From the NCBI RefSeq assembly GCF_026151345.1, contig NZ_JAMQPR010000001.1:186231-250230 (forward strand): DNA of 64,000 bases, written 5' to 3'. Source of the stretch: Leptospira paudalimensis. GTDB taxonomy: Bacteria > Spirochaetota > Leptospiria > Leptospirales > Leptospiraceae. Shown here piece after piece: positions 55,827-64,000 of the stretch. The stretch's first letter is position 1; every line of letters starts with the position of its first letter. A program made the translations under genes and the position numbers. The notes under the pieces were generated by a model. It saw nothing but the letters and a program-made list of their open reading frames with translations. It was not told the origin of the DNA and ran no database searches.

Positions 55827-57146
55827 ATGTACAAGTCCCTTCGTCAGTGGTTTGCACCAGCACCCGCGATCCCACAAAAATCGAAAGATGAAATTTCAAC
55901 TCTTTATCCAAAACTAAGGTTCCAAGTATTAGAGTCGACTTTCATTGGTTATACGGTATACTACTTAACACGTAATAATTTTTCTCCCGTTTCGAAAGAA
56001 ATTGGGGAAGCATTGTCATATTCCAAATCTGATTTGGGTGATATCTTAGCTGTAACTGCCATCACATATGGAATTGGAAAATTTTTTATGGGTGCACTAT
56101 CCGATCGTTCCAATCCTAAAAAATTTATGGCAGTAGGATTATTACTCACCGCCATTCTAAATTTTTCATTTGGATTTGCGAATCATTATTGGATCCATTT
56201 AATTTTATGGGGAGCCAATGGACTTGTACAAGGAATGGGTTGGCCTCCCTGTGGTCGATCCCTGGGGCATTGGTATTCGGTTAGGGAAAGGGGTACTACA
56301 TTTGCTTTTTGGAATATTGCACATAATATTGGAGGGGGGATTGTAGGAGTTGTTGCTTCTCATTCTGCAGCAAAATTTGGTTGGCAATATGCTTTTTTTG
56401 TGCCGGGTGTGATTGCCTTACTCGGAAGTATTTATTTGTACATTCGACTTGTGGACACACCTCAGTCTGAAGGACTTCCGCCAATAGAAGAGTATCGAAA
56501 TGATTATCCACCAGAAGAAAAAGAAAATCATGAATCAGAATTAACCACCAAACAACTGATTGTTGAGCAAGTATTATTGAACAAATACATTTGGTTATTT
56601 GCCATCATCAATTTTTTTGTTTATATCGTCCGATATAGTTTAATTGATTGGGGTCCAACATATTTAAAAGAAACAAAAGGTGCTGATTTACTCGGAGGAG
56701 GTTATTCCACTTTGATTTTAGAATTTGGTGGAATTGGATCTACTATTCTTATGGGATGGGTATCCGACAAGTTTGACGGAAGAAGGGGAATGGTTAGTTT
56801 ACTTTGTATCATTCCTATCTTTTTTGCATTTTTAGGAATTTTATTCAATCCTCCAGGTAATATTTGGATCGACTATGTTCTGTTTGGTTTGATTGGTTTG
56901 TTTATTTACCCACCAGTGATGTTGTTAGGTGTAGCGGGTATGGATTTTACATCCAAAAAAGCGGTTGGTACGGCCGCTGGTTTTATTGGGTTATTTGGAT
57001 CACTCGGACGCACCGCACAAGGGAAAGGAATTGCTGTTTTATCAACAAATTATTCCTGGGATGTTGCCCTTGGAGCAATCCTTGTTTCCACTCTCATCGC
57101 AATTTTCCTTTTGATTTTTAGTTGGAATCTGCGTCCAAGAGGTTAA
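55827..57146 (+). CDS. MFS transporter, GlpT/UhpT (organophosphate antiporter) family
   Basis: 439 residues, 12 hydrophobic segments. The OPA-family traits are [10 protein letters not shown] in TM1, [32 protein letters not shown] (TM2 and loop 2-3 with the MFS D-R motif), [43 protein letters not shown], and [13 protein letters not shown] in the second half. It probably exchanges glycerol-3-phosphate or another phosphate ester for phosphate. The gene is alone in its direction ahead of two small genes. Confidence 0.93.
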   Translation: MYKSLRQWFAPAPAIPQKSKDEISTLYPKLRFQVLESTFIGYTVYYLTRNNFSPVSKEIGEALSYSKSDLGDILAVTAITYGIGKFFMGALSDRSNPKKFMAVGLLLTAILNFSFGFANHYWIHLILWGANGLVQGMGWPPCGRSLGHWYSVRERGTTFAFWNIAHNIGGGIVGVVASHSAAKFGWQYAFFVPGVIALLGSIYLYIRLVDTPQSEGLPPIEEYRNDYPPEEKENHESELTTKQLIVEQVLLNKYIWLFAIINFFVYIVRYSLIDWGPTYLKETKGADLLGGGYSTLILEFGGIGSTILMGWVSDKFDGRRGMVSLLCIIPIFFAFLGILFNPPGNIWIDYVLFGLIGLFIYPPVMLLGVAGMDFTSKKAVGTAAGFIGLFGSLGRTAQGKGIAVLSTNYSWDVALGAILVSTLIAIFLLIFSWNLRPRG

Positions 57147-57188
57147 ATCAATTGACGAACGAATTGTTTGGAATTCAATTTACGTGTT

Positions 57189-57731
57189 ATGAATCTAGGC
57201 AAAAAAATCTCAATCGGAATCATTGGAATCATCGCAGTCCCCCTTGTCTTGGCAATATTTTTACCTTCGAATTACCAAGTAGAAAGGACAGTTGACATAT
57301 CAAAACCAGCAAGTGATGTATTTGCATTCATTCGTTTGTTAAAGAACCAAGACCAATACAGTGTATGGGCAAAACGGGATCCCGATATGAAAAAGATTTT
57401 TAAAGGAGAAGACGGAACAGTTGGTTTTGTTTCTCGTTGGGAAAGCCAAGTGAAAGACGTTGGTGTCGGTGAACAAGAGATCAAAATGATCAATGCGGAA
57501 ACATTAGAAATGCAAACCGAACTTCGATTTTTTGAACCGTTTGAAGGAACAGAAAGAAGTTATATGAAAGTTTCTTCTTTAGATCCCAAAAAATCAAAAG
57601 TAATTTGGGGTTTTGATGGATCCATGCCTTATCCTTTTAATTTAATGTTACTCTTTATGAATTTTGAAGAAATGATTGGAAATGATTTTGAAGAAGGTCT
57701 TTCCAACTTAAAACAAGTATTAGAAAAATAA
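57189..57731 (+). CDS. Membrane-anchored SRPBCC (polyketide cyclase-like) protein
   Basis: About 180 residues. A single N-terminal hydrophobic helix (ISIGIIGIIAVPLVLAIFL), then a START-like domain opening VERTVDISKPASDVFAFIRLLKNQDQYSVWAKRDP, the standard SRPBCC entry. The ATG at 57189 is used; a TTG at 57168 is less likely. Substrate unknown. 42 bases after the transporter gene and 14 before the GH43-like gene, so the group may be co-transcribed. Confidence 0.87.
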   Translation: MNLGKKISIGIIGIIAVPLVLAIFLPSNYQVERTVDISKPASDVFAFIRLLKNQDQYSVWAKRDPDMKKIFKGEDGTVGFVSRWESQVKDVGVGEQEIKMINAETLEMQTELRFFEPFEGTERSYMKVSSLDPKKSKVIWGFDGSMPYPFNLMLLFMNFEEMIGNDFEEGLSNLKQVLEK

Positions 57732-57745
57732 GGTTTATTTCCCCT

Positions 57746-58846
57746 TTGAACAAACAAAATATCTATTGGCAACTCTACCAAGAGGATCCCATCATCAAAC
57801 CAGGATTTCCATCTCCGATCCTGGCAGATCCTAGTTTTTTATTTCCTGAATCTTGCCCAGATGGTCTGTGGCATCTCTTTGCGCATAACATCTTCGGTGT
57901 GTTAGAGTATATTTCTGAGGATGGTATCCATTGGAAAAAAAAGAAATCCATTGTTAGAAATGCAATGCGACCTTTTATCTATTTTGAAGATGGAACGTAT
58001 TATTTGTATTATGAAAAATACAAATTTTTACATGTCCTCATGTCTTGGTTTCCATATCGAAAATGGAAATCAAAAATTGAAGTGAAAACGAGCAAAGATT
58101 TAGTCCATTGGTCAGCTCCTAAAACCGTTATCGTACCAAAATTTCCATTTCATAAAGATCCAAACTTTGGTGAATCCGTGAGTAACCCTTGCCTTGTGAA
58201 ATTTGGAAATAAGTACAGAATGTACTTTTCATCATCACTTGTAATGATTCCGGATTGTGGGTTTTGTGAACCAAAATACATTACGGTTGCAGAAGCCAGT
58301 TCCCCACTAGGTCCATTTTCGTATTTTTCAGATCCGATTTTGTCACCTAACGATATGGATCCATTTTGTAATTTGGGTGCAGGTTCCATTAAAGTGATCC
58401 CTTGGAAAGGTAGATACTTAGGGTTTCAAAATGGAATTTTTTGGAATCCCGTTAGGAAAGAATCTTGTTCGGCAATTCTATTTTTACAAAGTGAAGATGG
58501 AATCAATTTTGAACGAATCAACCAAACTCCGATCCTTGGGCCCACTGGGCGTGGTTGGAAAGCAAGCCATGTCTATGCTTGTGATGTGAAGTATTCGGAA
58601 GCCGAAAATATTTTTATTCTCTACTTTAACGCAAGAGACAAAGCACATTGGACAAAGGGAAAAGAAGCCATTGGACTGTTTGTTGGAAAGGTGGAAGAAA
58701 CAAAAGAGAATCGTAAATTTAAGTCCACTTCCCAATCAAAAAAACAAGTGAGTCGTTCGCTTAAAAACAAACCGAAAGAGAAAGTGAAAGTGGCCACAAA
58801 AAAGATTCTATCAAAACCTAAATCAAAGAAGTCTAAATCCAAATGA
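57746..58846 (+). CDS. GH43/GH130-like five-bladed propeller protein
   Basis: 366 residues. Repeated blades with the glycosyl-hydrolase pattern 'Asp-Pro-Ser' (ILADPSFLFPES), 'RPFIYFEDGTYYLYYEK', 'VSNPCLVKFGNKYRMYFSSS' and 'CNLGAGSIKVIPWKGRYLGFQNG'. Likely acts on or binds a glycan; a catalytic role is not proved. The last 50 residues are Lys/Ser-rich and low in complexity (KPKSKKSKSK). The only in-frame start near the N-terminus is a TTG. It overlaps the pirin gene by 4 bases. Confidence 0.82.
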   Translation: MNKQNIYWQLYQEDPIIKPGFPSPILADPSFLFPESCPDGLWHLFAHNIFGVLEYISEDGIHWKKKKSIVRNAMRPFIYFEDGTYYLYYEKYKFLHVLMSWFPYRKWKSKIEVKTSKDLVHWSAPKTVIVPKFPFHKDPNFGESVSNPCLVKFGNKYRMYFSSSLVMIPDCGFCEPKYITVAEASSPLGPFSYFSDPILSPNDMDPFCNLGAGSIKVIPWKGRYLGFQNGIFWNPVRKESCSAILFLQSEDGINFERINQTPILGPTGRGWKASHVYACDVKYSEAENIFILYFNARDKAHWTKGKEAIGLFVGKVEETKENRKFKSTSQSKKQVSRSLKNKPKEKVKVATKKILSKPKSKKSKSK

Positions 58847-59703
58847 CAAAATCACTGATCGGACATTCAAAAGACTTAGGAGATAATTTTATCATTCGTC
58901 GTGTTCTTCCTGCCTTAGAAAAAAGGTCAGTAGGCCCCTTTGTTTTTTTTGATCACTTTGGACCTGTACCTGTGGTCACTGGTGAAGAACTTGTTGTCCG
59001 AGCCCATCCACATATTGGACTTGCTACCATTACTTTTTTGTATGATGGAGTGATTACACACCGAGATAGTTTAGAAGTAGAGATGGACATTCGACCCAAT
59101 GAGACCAATTGGATGGTCGCAGGTTCTGGTATTGTTCATAGTGAACGATCTAAGTTTGATCCTAAATATGAAGTATTAGAAGGAATACAAACTTGGATTG
59201 CACTCCCAAAAGAGAAAGAACAGATACCTCCAAGTTTCCAACAACTTTCTGAAACAGAAATCCCTGTGATGAAACAAAAAGGATTAACATTTCGTTTGTT
59301 AGGTGGCAAATTTTTGGATTTAGAATCATCTGCAGTTGTACATTCACCACTTTTTTATGCAGACATCGATATAAAAATGGATGCTGGCCAAGTAGAATGG
59401 CAACTTTCATCTGAAGAAGAAGCTGGATTGTACATTGCCAGAGGTGCCATAGAATCAGAAGGGGAATCTTACTCGGTTGGAAGTATGGTTTTATTTGAAA
59501 AGGGAACGAAAGTATCCTTTAAAGCAAAACAAAACAGTCGTTTGATGTTACTTGGAGGAGAACCTATGAAGGAAAAACGTCATTTGTATTGGAACTTTGT
59601 CTCAACTAGCCAGGAATTGATTGATTCTGCTAAGGAAAGATGGGCAAAGGATGAATTTCCAAAAGTTCCAAACGAAACAGATCGGATTCCTTTACCCAAC
59701 TAA
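58843..59703 (+). CDS. Pirin family protein
   Basis: 286 residues, bicupin. The first cupin contains the pirin metal site HPHIGLATITFLYDGVITHRDS and the Glu-containing block; GPFVFFDHFGPV and WMVAGSGIVHSER are family features. It binds Fe or other metal; bacterial pirins can have quercetinase activity or regulate metabolic enzymes, and the role here is unknown. It overlaps the GH43-like gene (ATGA), so the two are translated together. A terminator-like hairpin lies just after it, inside the convergent gene. Confidence 0.92.
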   Translation: MTKSLIGHSKDLGDNFIIRRVLPALEKRSVGPFVFFDHFGPVPVVTGEELVVRAHPHIGLATITFLYDGVITHRDSLEVEMDIRPNETNWMVAGSGIVHSERSKFDPKYEVLEGIQTWIALPKEKEQIPPSFQQLSETEIPVMKQKGLTFRLLGGKFLDLESSAVVHSPLFYADIDIKMDAGQVEWQLSSEEEAGLYIARGAIESEGESYSVGSMVLFEKGTKVSFKAKQNSRLMLLGGEPMKEKRHLYWNFVSTSQELIDSAKERWAKDEFPKVPNETDRIPLPN

Positions 59704-59713
59704 ATTTTATTTT

Positions 59714-60016
59714 TTATTTTAAAGCATCTGCTGCTTTTTTGTATTCGTCAGCTTCCGCACGGAATTCTTTTGCAAGATTCAAACAATGTTCTTTGAATTT
59801 TGCTTCGGAAACTGCTTTCCCACCTTTATTGCCAGCCATCTTTTCGTGGCGTTTTGCATTTTCTTCTTTTTCTTTTGCCATTGCATTTAGGTAAGAACGT
59901 GCTGCTTGTTTACTTTCTGGGGAATTTGCCTCTTTTATCATCAAATTCTCAAGATCAGACAACGCAAATAGCGAAGTGGAAGCTAACACGAGTAAAATGG
60001 AAATAAGTTTTTTCAT
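59714..60016 (-). CDS. Small secreted helical protein
   Basis: About 100 residues with a signal peptide (MKKLISILLVLASTSLFA). The rest is charged and helical (NAMAKEKEENAKRHEKMAGNKGGKAVSEAKFKEH and LAKEFRAEADEYKKAADALK in pieces). No Cys in the mature part except one (HCLNLAKE). Probably periplasmic; reminiscent of small helical envelope proteins. The ATG at 60016 follows GAGAGG; a longer reading from 60061 is not supported. Function unknown. Confidence 0.75.
   Translation of the reverse strand: MKKLISILLVLASTSLFALSDLENLMIKEANSPESKQAARSYLNAMAKEKEENAKRHEKMAGNKGGKAVSEAKFKEHCLNLAKEFRAEADEYKKAADALK
59721..59740 (+). terminator. Hairpin with T-run after the pirin gene
   Basis: AAAGCA-TCTGC-TGCTTT followed by T (59721-59740). 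It lies within the 3' coding end of the convergent small secreted protein, 17 bases after the pirin stop. Likely an intrinsic terminator embedded in a neighbouring gene. Confidence 0.5.
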
Positions 60017-60070
60017 AGAACCTCTCTTTACTCCATTATACCAAATGAATAGAAAAGTCAATAGGTCTTG

Positions 60071-61087
60071 TTATTGATATTTTACAGTATCGGTGCCACT
60101 GGACATAAAAGCAAGTTTTGTCCCAGGGGTAACACATGCTTGAATTGTCTCAGTAAAACCAGAAGCAGTCACAAAAAAAGTTTCTCCAGTTCCAACCGTT
60201 CGATTGAGTTCTGGGAAATAAATGGATCCGGAAACCGTGAAAAATATTCCAAAACAAACTGGATCAGATAACGGAGAAAAGGTGAAGTTTTGAGCTTGGT
60301 TGAATTCCCAAGATTCAAGCCTGAATTTGTCATTTGAAGTGAATAAAAATCTAGGGAATGGATGGTAATGTATCAGTTCTTTTTTTAGTTTTTCGTCGCC
60401 ATTCGATTTTGAAAAATTTAACACGGAGAATGCTTTTTCTAAATGTAATTCTCTTGGTTTACCATCATCTCCAATTCTGCCGTAATCATAAACTCGGTAA
60501 GTAGAGTCAGAGGATTGTTGCACTTCTAAAAGTAAAACTCCACCACCTATCGCATGTATGGTCCCTGGATTTAAAAGAAATACATCGCCAGGTTTTACTT
60601 TCCATTTTTTGAGAACTGATTCTCCTAAATTTTCTTTAACGAGTGCTACATATTCATTGCGGTTTGTATGAATGTCAAATCCTACAACCAGTTCTGCCCC
60701 AGGATCTGCTGATAAAACATACCAACATTCTTTTTTACCATTGGACTGTGGATCATATTTGAGCGCATAATCATCGTTTGGGTGAACTTGGACAGATAGT
60801 TTTTCTTTTGCATCAATGACTTTTACGAGTAAGGGTAACCCTGAATTCGAAAATGGTTTTCCTAAAACTTCGTTGGGTGCTTTTTGAATGAGTTCAGTTA
60901 ACGGAAGATTTGAAAATTCTGGATTTTGGATTTTAGAAACGTCAGAACCATAAACGGAAACTTCCCATGATTCTCCAATCAATCCTTCAGGGATACTTCG
61001 TCCCATGTGTGATTCCAGTTTCCTGCCACCCCAAATTTTTTCTTTATAAATTGGGGATAGAAATACGATTTTTGGAATCCTCTCCAT
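60071..61087 (-). CDS. manA: Mannose-6-phosphate isomerase, class I
   Basis: 338 residues. Zn-dependent conversion of mannose-6-P and fructose-6-P, feeding GDP-mannose and surface polysaccharide. The zinc site blocks LSVQVHPNDDYAL and GTIHAIGGGVLLLEVQQSSDSTYRVYDYGR are present, as is KKECWYVL, with Glu as a ligand. The C-terminal beta domain (FFTVSGSIYFPELNRTV) completes the cupin-like fold. It starts 11 bases after the J-domain gene on the same strand, so the two may be one transcript. Confidence 0.94.
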   Translation of the reverse strand: MERIPKIVFLSPIYKEKIWGGRKLESHMGRSIPEGLIGESWEVSVYGSDVSKIQNPEFSNLPLTELIQKAPNEVLGKPFSNSGLPLLVKVIDAKEKLSVQVHPNDDYALKYDPQSNGKKECWYVLSADPGAELVVGFDIHTNRNEYVALVKENLGESVLKKWKVKPGDVFLLNPGTIHAIGGGVLLLEVQQSSDSTYRVYDYGRIGDDGKPRELHLEKAFSVLNFSKSNGDEKLKKELIHYHPFPRFLFTSNDKFRLESWEFNQAQNFTFSPLSDPVCFGIFFTVSGSIYFPELNRTVGTGETFFVTASGFTETIQACVTPGTKLAFMSSGTDTVKYQ

Positions 61088-61098
61088 TGGTTTCCTTT

Positions 61099-61794
61099 TT
61101 AGACAGCGGTCTTTGTCCGTAAAGGGATATTTTTATGGATGAGAAGTTTCACCCGTAGGATTTTTTTCTTAAAATGTGTGAAAGAATCAGGGCGAAATTT
61201 GGAAAGATCAAATTCAAAGATTTTGGATGGGATTAGAGTCGAAACTGGAAATTCTACATTGAGTTTTCGGTATCCTTTATAACTACCTCGGCCATTACAC
61301 GCAGGACAATGTGGGTCACTTCCCATACAATCACGACATACAATTCGAACGGTAAGTGGGATCACGGCAATCACGGGTCGCAAAGTTTCCGATTCTTTTA
61401 AATCAATCACCAAATCATAATCAATGCCCGTAACCTTCCTACGATCTTTATTGCGAAAACCTTTTCTCATCAGCCCACGTTTGGCAAGGTCAATGATCCC
61501 TGTTGTAAATCGTACGCGTGATACTGGTAAAACAATAGGATGTTCTTCTAGTTTGCGTTTTAAAAAAGCTTTTGCATAATTTTTTTTGAACTCATCATCA
61601 TACTGTTTTCGTGAATTACCAGTTAGAGTTTGGTACGCAAAATGAATGGATTGGAACTTGGCATAGGAGCCAGAGATGGGATTGTCGGGGTGGTACAGTT
61701 TAGCGAGACGACGGAAAGAAGATTTAATTTCTTCCGTCGTTGCTCCAAAAGGGATTTCTAATACTTCGTATAAATTGGTGTTTTGCGGTGGCAT
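61099..61794 (-). CDS. J-domain protein with Cys-rich motif
   Basis: 231 residues. The N-terminal J domain (about 1-70) has the catalytic HPD in LAKLYHPDNP and stimulates a DnaK-type ATPase. A DnaJ-like pair of Cys motifs follows at about residues 160-180 (CRDCMGSDPHCPACNGRG), half of a full zinc finger, then a beta-rich substrate-like tail. Not full DnaJ: it lacks the Gly/Phe region. It is preceded by a secreted protein gene (27 bases) and followed by manA. Confidence 0.9.
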   Translation of the reverse strand: MPPQNTNLYEVLEIPFGATTEEIKSSFRRLAKLYHPDNPISGSYAKFQSIHFAYQTLTGNSRKQYDDEFKKNYAKAFLKRKLEEHPIVLPVSRVRFTTGIIDLAKRGLMRKGFRNKDRRKVTGIDYDLVIDLKESETLRPVIAVIPLTVRIVCRDCMGSDPHCPACNGRGSYKGYRKLNVEFPVSTLIPSKIFEFDLSKFRPDSFTHFKKKILRVKLLIHKNIPLRTKTAV

Positions 61795-61821
61795 TAATTA
61801 ACAAATCCCACCTAAATTCAA

Positions 61822-62541
61822 CTAAGGTTCTTCGAAATCTCCACTCACAGAGATTTCCATTACAGATTCAGAAACCATTTTTGTTTCGAGTTTTCCTTTT
61901 GCTTGGATGTAACGATCAATGTTTCTTGCTACTTCACGGAGCCTGTCACGGTAAGCGGTTGCCAATCGAATTCGTTCCCAAGGGCTTTGGATTTTTTCCA
62001 ATTCATAATTGAGAGTGTTGTCGTCAGCGTTTGTAACAGTGCGTACGGAAAGGATTAGTCCTTTCACTCCGCCAGCTGTACTGTTTTTGAGTTCGCGGTA
62101 GGTTGTGACTGGGTCTTTTCCTTTATCCGTTAATGACTTACGGGACCAAAAGGAAAGTTCATCAAGGGAAAAACCACCACCTTCAGCACCACCGCCACCT
62201 TTTAGTTTCATTACAAAACGGCTGTGCATCACATAACGTGGCTCATAAGGTAAGTGGATTTCACGTGCACTCGAAACTTGACCATACCGACTATCTTTGA
62301 TTTTTTTCTCAAAGCTAAGGAACTTGATCTTTTCATTGATCATGGCATGGTAATCATCCACTTCCTTACCGATACGATCGATTTTTTGTTGCTGTTTGGC
62401 ATTATAAGGGATGAGAGCGATGCTTCCATCTGGATTCAATTTATGGGAATCTGCTTGGCTCACAGGTTCATTTTTTTCATCCGCGGCAAAAAGACCAACG
62501 GTGAAGAGGAAGGTAAAAATTAAGACAAACGAGGTACGCAT
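61822..62541 (-). CDS. Secreted conserved protein
   Basis: 239 residues with a signal peptide (MRTSFVLIFTFLFTVGLFA). The mature part is alpha-helical at both ends (KQQQKIDRIGKEVDDYHAMINEKIKFLSFEKKI; LATAYRDRLREVARNIDRYIQAKGKLETKM) with a Gly-rich loop (KLKGGGGAEGGGFSL) in the middle. I do not recognise a family. Its size and helical plan are not inconsistent with the flagellar-sheath-type proteins of leptospires, but I see nothing that proves this. First gene of the run with the J-domain protein and manA. Confidence 0.7.
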   Translation of the reverse strand: MRTSFVLIFTFLFTVGLFAADEKNEPVSQADSHKLNPDGSIALIPYNAKQQQKIDRIGKEVDDYHAMINEKIKFLSFEKKIKDSRYGQVSSAREIHLPYEPRYVMHSRFVMKLKGGGGAEGGGFSLDELSFWSRKSLTDKGKDPVTTYRELKNSTAGGVKGLILSVRTVTNADDNTLNYELEKIQSPWERIRLATAYRDRLREVARNIDRYIQAKGKLETKMVSESVMEISVSGDFEEP

Positions 62542-62660
62542 ACGAACTCCCAGATAGTAAACTCTATATCTATTTTCGACTTTTGAAATGAAATTATTAA
62601 TTTGTTAAAAATAAGGTTGAACAAAAAACGTAAAAACAGGACGCTAGCGGTAGGTCTCCC

Positions 62661-63005
62661 ATGGAAATAAATCTGAAAAAGAATGCAGACGCTTTTGTGA
62701 TCAGCATTTCCGGAAGTTTGGACATTTACACTTCCTTGGATTTTAAAAACTTCCTCGAAACCAATATCCCAAGCCAACCTTCGAACAACCTCCACGTCAT
62801 CATCAATTTAGAGAAATTGAACTACATTGACTCTTCTGGGATTGGAATGCTCATCAAACAGCTGAATTATGTCCAAGAATTGCAAGGGAAGTTCTCCATT
62901 GCCAATATGAAACCAGCAATTGAGAAGGTGTTTAAGGTAGCAGGGCTTACTAGTTACTTCCAAACCATTGGAGAAGACGAATACCGCGAAAAATACGCGG
63001 TATAA
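62661..63005 (+). CDS. STAS-domain anti-sigma factor antagonist
   Basis: 114 residues, one STAS domain of SpoIIAA/RsbV type. The helix-start motif LNYIDSSGIGMLIKQL holds the phosphorylatable Ser (SSG). It releases a sigma factor from its anti-sigma kinase when dephosphorylated by a SpoIIE/PP2C phosphatase. A membrane-bound SpoIIE protein is encoded at 15606 in this window, but pairing is not shown. Its stop abuts the stop of the next, convergent gene. Confidence 0.93.
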   Translation: MEINLKKNADAFVISISGSLDIYTSLDFKNFLETNIPSQPSNNLHVIINLEKLNYIDSSGIGMLIKQLNYVQELQGKFSIANMKPAIEKVFKVAGLTSYFQTIGEDEYREKYAV

Positions 63006-63575
63006 TCAATCCTTCTCGTCCAAACGGTTTTCGACTACAAACGCATCCCAAATCCCCCAAAAACGGCCGACTGAGTTTTGACTCGGCACTAAATCGACGT
63101 AAATTTTGCCATCTGGGTATTCAGAAGGTTCCAATGGGATTTCCACAGGATTCTGAAAACCCTTCGTACGTTCTGTTAGGATGGCACGTTTGGGTTTTCC
63201 GTTCACAAAAATTTGTAACTTTCTAGGTTTGAACTTTGATCCCTTAAGTGGTTTGTACATCGTTAAGTCCAAATACAGGTAAACTGTGGATTTTGTATCA
63301 CGTGGTTTTTCTAATAAAAAACGAAGTCCCGATTCAGGCACCATCCGACAAATGGAATCTTGTAATCCCAAGTAGGGTCCATCCGGTTCCAATTCGTAGG
63401 ACTGGTAGATGGCCCATGTTTTCAGTTCGGGGAAGGTAGAAATGTCTTCGGGTAACAATCCTTCCTCCAATCCAAATTCTTGTTTGGGAATTTTGGAATC
63501 GTCTGCGAAGAGTGCACCTATCGTTGATAAAAAGATTGCCGTAAAGAGAAGGATTCGTAGTTTCAATGGTAGCAC
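63006..63575 (-). CDS. Secreted protein of unknown function
   Basis: 189 residues with a signal peptide (LRILLFTAIFLSTIGALFA). The mature part has a beta-sandwich look with VYLYLDLTMYKPLKG and KLQIFVNGKPKRAI, and a final GRFWGIWDAFVVEN. I do not recognise the family. The start is a GTG at 63575 or a TTG at 63566. Its 3' end abuts the STAS gene stop with no gap. Divergent from ribF with 36 bases between. Confidence 0.75.
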   Translation of the reverse strand: MLPLKLRILLFTAIFLSTIGALFADDSKIPKQEFGLEEGLLPEDISTFPELKTWAIYQSYELEPDGPYLGLQDSICRMVPESGLRFLLEKPRDTKSTVYLYLDLTMYKPLKGSKFKPRKLQIFVNGKPKRAILTERTKGFQNPVEIPLEPSEYPDGKIYVDLVPSQNSVGRFWGIWDAFVVENRLDEKD

Positions 63576-63611
63576 CTATACCAAGTATCGGATTACGAGA
63601 CAAGTCCCCCT

Positions 63612-64000
63612 TTGAAAATTATTCGCTCTTTAGAATCGATCCAAAATGAATTCCAACTCGGCTCTTCTTTGACACTTGGAAATTTCGACGGAATCCATGT
63701 GGGTCACCAAACACTTTTGTTACGGACTGTGGAAAAAGCCAAGGAACTTGGAATCCCTTCGGTTGTGGTTACCTATTATCCAAACCCAGCAGTTGTGCTT
63801 GGGAAAAAACCAAACTTTAAATACCTCTCCTCGGAAAAAGAAAAAGAGGAACTCATACGCGGGTTTGGGATTGATTACCTCATCGTTTTAGATTTTACCA
63901 TCTCTCTCTCGAAAATGTCTGCAGAAGAGTTTTTAGAAAAAATCATGATCCAAACCTTACATGCCAAACACATAGTGATTGGTTATAACCATTTTTTTGG
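63612..64000 (+). CDS. ribF: Riboflavin kinase/FAD synthetase (3' truncated by window end)
   Basis: The first about 129 codons of a RibF-type bifunctional enzyme, running off the window. The FAD-synthetase nucleotidyltransferase signature is TLGNFDGIHVGHQTLL (about residues 21-36) and IGYNHFFG (at the end) is the second motif, typical of RibF. It makes FMN and FAD. The TTG start at 63612 is inferred from the family N-terminus. It follows a 36-base divergent gap. Confidence 0.92.
   Translation, partial: MKIIRSLESIQNEFQLGSSLTLGNFDGIHVGHQTLLLRTVEKAKELGIPSVVVTYYPNPAVVLGKKPNFKYLSSEKEKEELIRGFGIDYLIVLDFTISLSKMSAEEFLEKIMIQTLHAKHIVIGYNHFF

Noticed and set aside
1..64000. tRNA, rRNA, CRISPR, insertion sequence, phage genes
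   Set aside because: No cloverleaf, rRNA-like block, spaced repeat array, transposase or integrase was recognised when reading intergenic DNA and proteins.

Overview
The window looks like chromosome of a spirochaete of the genus Leptospira, most likely one of the saprophytic (L. biflexa-like) species. The DNA is AT-rich and densely coding. It carries families typical of the genus: a DUF1574 protein beside an MBOAT acyltransferase, TRL-like lipoproteins, many lipoproteins with loose lipoboxes, and 7TMR-DISM/SpoIIE signalling. Many genes also serve fatty-acid-based metabolism. The genus call is an inference from gene content. I see no rRNA, tRNA, CRISPR array, insertion sequence or prophage, and no gene-free stretch longer than 300 bases.

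Layout: 1-4.3 kb holds the end of an RND efflux operon (inner-membrane pump, then TolC-like protein). 4.4-13.8 kb is mostly housekeeping: a DUF3703 pair, a methyltransferase, a class I and a class II fumarase 1.5 kb apart, an RRM RNA-binding protein and a SlyD-type isomerase. 13.9-18.0 kb has a Na/Pi cotransporter and a membrane-bound SpoIIE phosphatase. 18.1-22.6 kb is an apparent copper-type MbnP/MbnH ('metallo-mystery pair') operon with a Cys/His-rich membrane protein, a lipoprotein and an outer-membrane barrel. 22.6-26.8 kb has crotonyl-CoA carboxylase/reductase, a VOC protein, an alcohol dehydrogenase-like oxidoreductase, small conserved proteins and a pterin synthase-like enzyme without the usual catalytic cysteine. 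26.9-28.9 kb is a run of three TRL-like lipoproteins and a barrel protein with overlapping or touching ends.

28.9-36.9 kb has a response-regulator/PAS/histidine-kinase hybrid, a DesT-like TetR repressor divergent from a reductase-desaturase pair with a perfect operator palindrome, then an acyl-CoA dehydrogenase and a dienelactone-hydrolase-like lipoprotein diverging from a second TetR-type palindrome. 36.9-45.4 kb, minus strand, is a close-packed six-gene run: MBOAT, DUF1574, a Cys/His-rich membrane protein, then a CzcC-CzcB-CzcA metal-efflux system. 45.5-54.6 kb has acetoacetyl-CoA synthetase, a secreted protein, a cytochrome c lipoprotein and a 1972-residue surface-type lipoprotein (Cys-paired repeats, NHL propeller, LamG domains). 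54.8-64.0 kb holds cysteine synthase, a GlpT-family transporter, a GH43-like propeller overlapping a pirin, mannose-6-phosphate isomerase, a J-domain protein, secreted proteins, a STAS protein and the start of ribF.

The strongest candidates for a little-described system are the MbnP/MbnH operon with its extra envelope proteins and the related-looking Cys/His-rich membrane protein at the CzcCBA operon. The Cys-less pterin synthase and the TRL lipoprotein cluster come next.
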